Position numbers and translations under genes: made by a program. Below are positions 62,666 through 64,000 of a DNA stretch of 64,000 bases, in pieces. This stretch comes from Myxococcales bacterium. Lineage in GTDB: Bacteria; Myxococcota_A; Polyangia; Polyangiales; Houyiibacteriaceae. The stretch is from assembly GCA_029863605.1 (NCBI GenBank), contig JAOTVB010000001.1, positions 472,187 through 536,186 of the forward strand, given 5' to 3'. A model generated the notes under the pieces. That model was not told the DNA's origin. It ran no database searches and saw only the letters and a list, made by a program, of their open reading frames with translations. Positions within the stretch are counted from its first letter, which is position 1. Every line of letters begins with the position of its first letter.

Positions 62666-63898
62666 ATGAGCTGGATTTCTGACAAGGCAGCGGCCGACCT
62701 AGGGCGGGTACGGGATGCGCAAGAGAAGCAGATCTACCCTTATTTCCGACCTTTCGAATCGGGCGGGCTCCATACGACCATCGACGGAAAGCCAATCGTC
62801 AACTTCAGCTCGAACGACTACCTCGGGCTGACCAATCATCCGAAGGTCAAAGAGGCTGCAAAAGCTGCAGTCGATCAGTTCTCATGTGGCCTCAGCTCGT
62901 CGCGAGTGCAGGCCACCGCGACGGAGCACGTCGAGCTCGAGGCGCGGCTAGCGAAGTGGTACGGCTTCGAGAGCTGCCTGATCTTCACGACCGGCTACCA
63001 AGCGATGGTCGGGACGATCATGTCGCTTGCTGACAAAGAGACCACGATCGTCCTCGACAACCTAAGCCACGCTTGCATTTTGGACGGAACCTTTCTCGCG
63101 GCGGGCACGCCGATGCGCGCTCCAGAGGTCCGCTTCTTCAATCACAATAGCGCCAAGGCGCTCGACCGGGTGCTTCGTAAACGTGAACGCAAGAACGCGC
63201 TCGTCCTGATCGAAGGCATCTACTCCCTCGACGGCGATGAAGGCGAGGTCGAAGCGTTCGTCGAGGTATGTGCCCAGCACGAGAACACCGTGATCGTTTG
63301 TGACGACGCGCATGGCACGGGAACGCTCGGACGGGGCGGGCGCGGCATCATCGAAAAGTATGGCCTCGAAGGGAAGATTCCGGTCGTCATCAGCACCTTT
63401 TCGAAGACGTTTGGCGGCATCGGCGGGATTCTCCTGGGCGAGTCCGACGTCATCGATCTCATCAAGCACAACGCGCGGTCGTTTCTGTTCAGCGCCTCGT
63501 TGCCGGTTCCGATCGTTGCCGCTGCGAGCACGATACTCGATATGCTCGAGGCCGACGGCGAGGCTCTCGTCAGCGAGCTTCACGAGAAAGCCGGCTACAT
63601 GCGCAAGGGCCTCACCGACATCGGATTCGACCTCGGCGACAGCAACACCCACATCATGCCTCTCATGCTCCGCGACGAAACGAAGGCGATGCTCATGCAC
63701 GTGGCGCTTCTCGAAAACGGCGTTCTGATGGTGCCGATCATGTACCCGGCCGTGAAACAGGGGGAAGAGCGACTCCGCCTCAATGTCACCCGCGGCCACA
63801 CCTACGAAGACATGGACAAGGCCCTCGAGCTCTTGAAGCGTTACGGCGAGTCGTTCCAGTTGATCGGGGAGCGGCCTGCCGAGATTGCGGAGGGATAG
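62666..63898 (+). CDS. Alpha-oxoamine synthase, probable serine palmitoyltransferase
   Basis: 410 residues. PLP motifs: FTTGYQAMVGTIMSL, CDDAHGTGTLG, the Lys in STFSKTFGGIGG and HNARSFLFSASLP. The N-terminal YPYFRPFESGG resembles the YPYFRxxE of Bacteroides SPT, unlike BioF or Kbl. It would condense serine with an acyl-thioester to 3-ketodihydrosphingosine. An ACP gene lies beside it. BioF-type or glycine acetyltransferase function is the alternative; the motif set favours SPT but does not settle it. Confidence 0.85.
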   Translation: MSWISDKAAADLGRVRDAQEKQIYPYFRPFESGGLHTTIDGKPIVNFSSNDYLGLTNHPKVKEAAKAAVDQFSCGLSSSRVQATATEHVELEARLAKWYGFESCLIFTTGYQAMVGTIMSLADKETTIVLDNLSHACILDGTFLAAGTPMRAPEVRFFNHNSAKALDRVLRKRERKNALVLIEGIYSLDGDEGEVEAFVEVCAQHENTVIVCDDAHGTGTLGRGGRGIIEKYGLEGKIPVVISTFSKTFGGIGGILLGESDVIDLIKHNARSFLFSASLPVPIVAAASTILDMLEADGEALVSELHEKAGYMRKGLTDIGFDLGDSNTHIMPLMLRDETKAMLMHVALLENGVLMVPIMYPAVKQGEERLRLNVTRGHTYEDMDKALELLKRYGESFQLIGERPAEIAEG

Positions 63899-64000
63899 GC
63901 GCTCCGACAGCTACTTCACGGAGAAGAGGCCCCTTCGGTACCTCGGATCAGTATACGAACGCGGGAGCGATTACAACTCCGTCGTGGCTATCAGCAATGC
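63899..64000. other. Right edge, no assignable gene
   Basis: The last 102 bases follow the SPT-like stop. A minus-strand frame ending TGA near 63948 (reading IADSHDGVVIAPAFVY) could be the end of a convergent gene, but this is too short to support. Confidence 0.2.

Overview
The window is GC-rich and densely packed, with many start/stop overlaps and many GTG starts. It looks like chromosomal DNA of a member of the Myxococcota (former Deltaproteobacteria). The reasons are two secreted proteins with MYXO-CTERM-like tails (Gly/Cys motif, membrane segment, Arg cluster), a PEGA-repeat envelope protein, a REC-DUF4388-TPR protein, a membrane-anchored Ser/Thr kinase, and numerous small Cys-rich lipoproteins. 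No rRNA, tRNA, CRISPR array, insertion sequence or prophage gene was recognised, and no stretch longer than 300 bases lacks a gene.

Layout. 1-10.3 kb: the end of an Fe-S (Hdr/GlcF-like) oxidoreductase, a Kv-type channel with an RCK domain coupled to a YkgJ-type protein, a glutaredoxin-tailed membrane protein, an acyl-CoA dehydrogenase behind a clear promoter/palindromic operator, a PpiC-type isomerase, an alpha/beta hydrolase, glycine oxidase (thiO) and the site-2 protease rseP. 10.4-21.3 kb: housekeeping genes, namely glmU, an ArsA-type ATPase, the haem run hemX-like/hemA/hemC, trxA, and rpsO-pnp-dut, with an extreme Arg/Asp-rich tail on PNPase. 21.5-28.7 kb: lipoproteins, an F420-type luciferase-like oxidoreductase, a LytS/LytTR two-component pair and a large response-regulator protein. 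28.7-34.4 kb: a wbpB-wbpD-wbpE nucleotide-sugar cassette and the tldD/tldE peptidase pair. 34.4-43.9 kb: two large secreted MYXO-CTERM proteins (a di-haem/beta-propeller protein and an RTX plus gingipain-like C25 peptidase), a FadL-like outer-membrane protein and an SDR. 43.9-50.7 kb: coaE, dtd, a GT51 transglycosylase fused to a large AsmA-like region, a PEGA protein, tmk and a PDZ lipoprotein. 50.7-55.6 kb: ctaA, a Ser/Thr kinase, ctaB and sco (haem A/O and oxidase copper assembly), then aspC. 55.6-64 kb: an unknown membrane protein, bioB, the bfd-bfr iron-storage pair behind a probable Fur box, pgm, an SDR, cysE, an acyl carrier protein and a serine-palmitoyltransferase-like enzyme.

The main non-routine observations are: (1) a family of GRCRCN hexanucleotide tracts sitting at gene ends and in places encoding the protein C-termini; (2) several starts without a Shine-Dalgarno whose best -10 element ends only 6-9 bases before the start codon, suggesting leaderless transcripts; (3) a shared GGCGATA stem-loop element between convergent genes; (4) a candidate sphingolipid-initiation locus at the right edge; (5) missing key residues in thymidylate kinase (Walker-A Lys) and bacterioferritin (ferroxidase His). 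Everything is read by eye from sequence; no searches were run.
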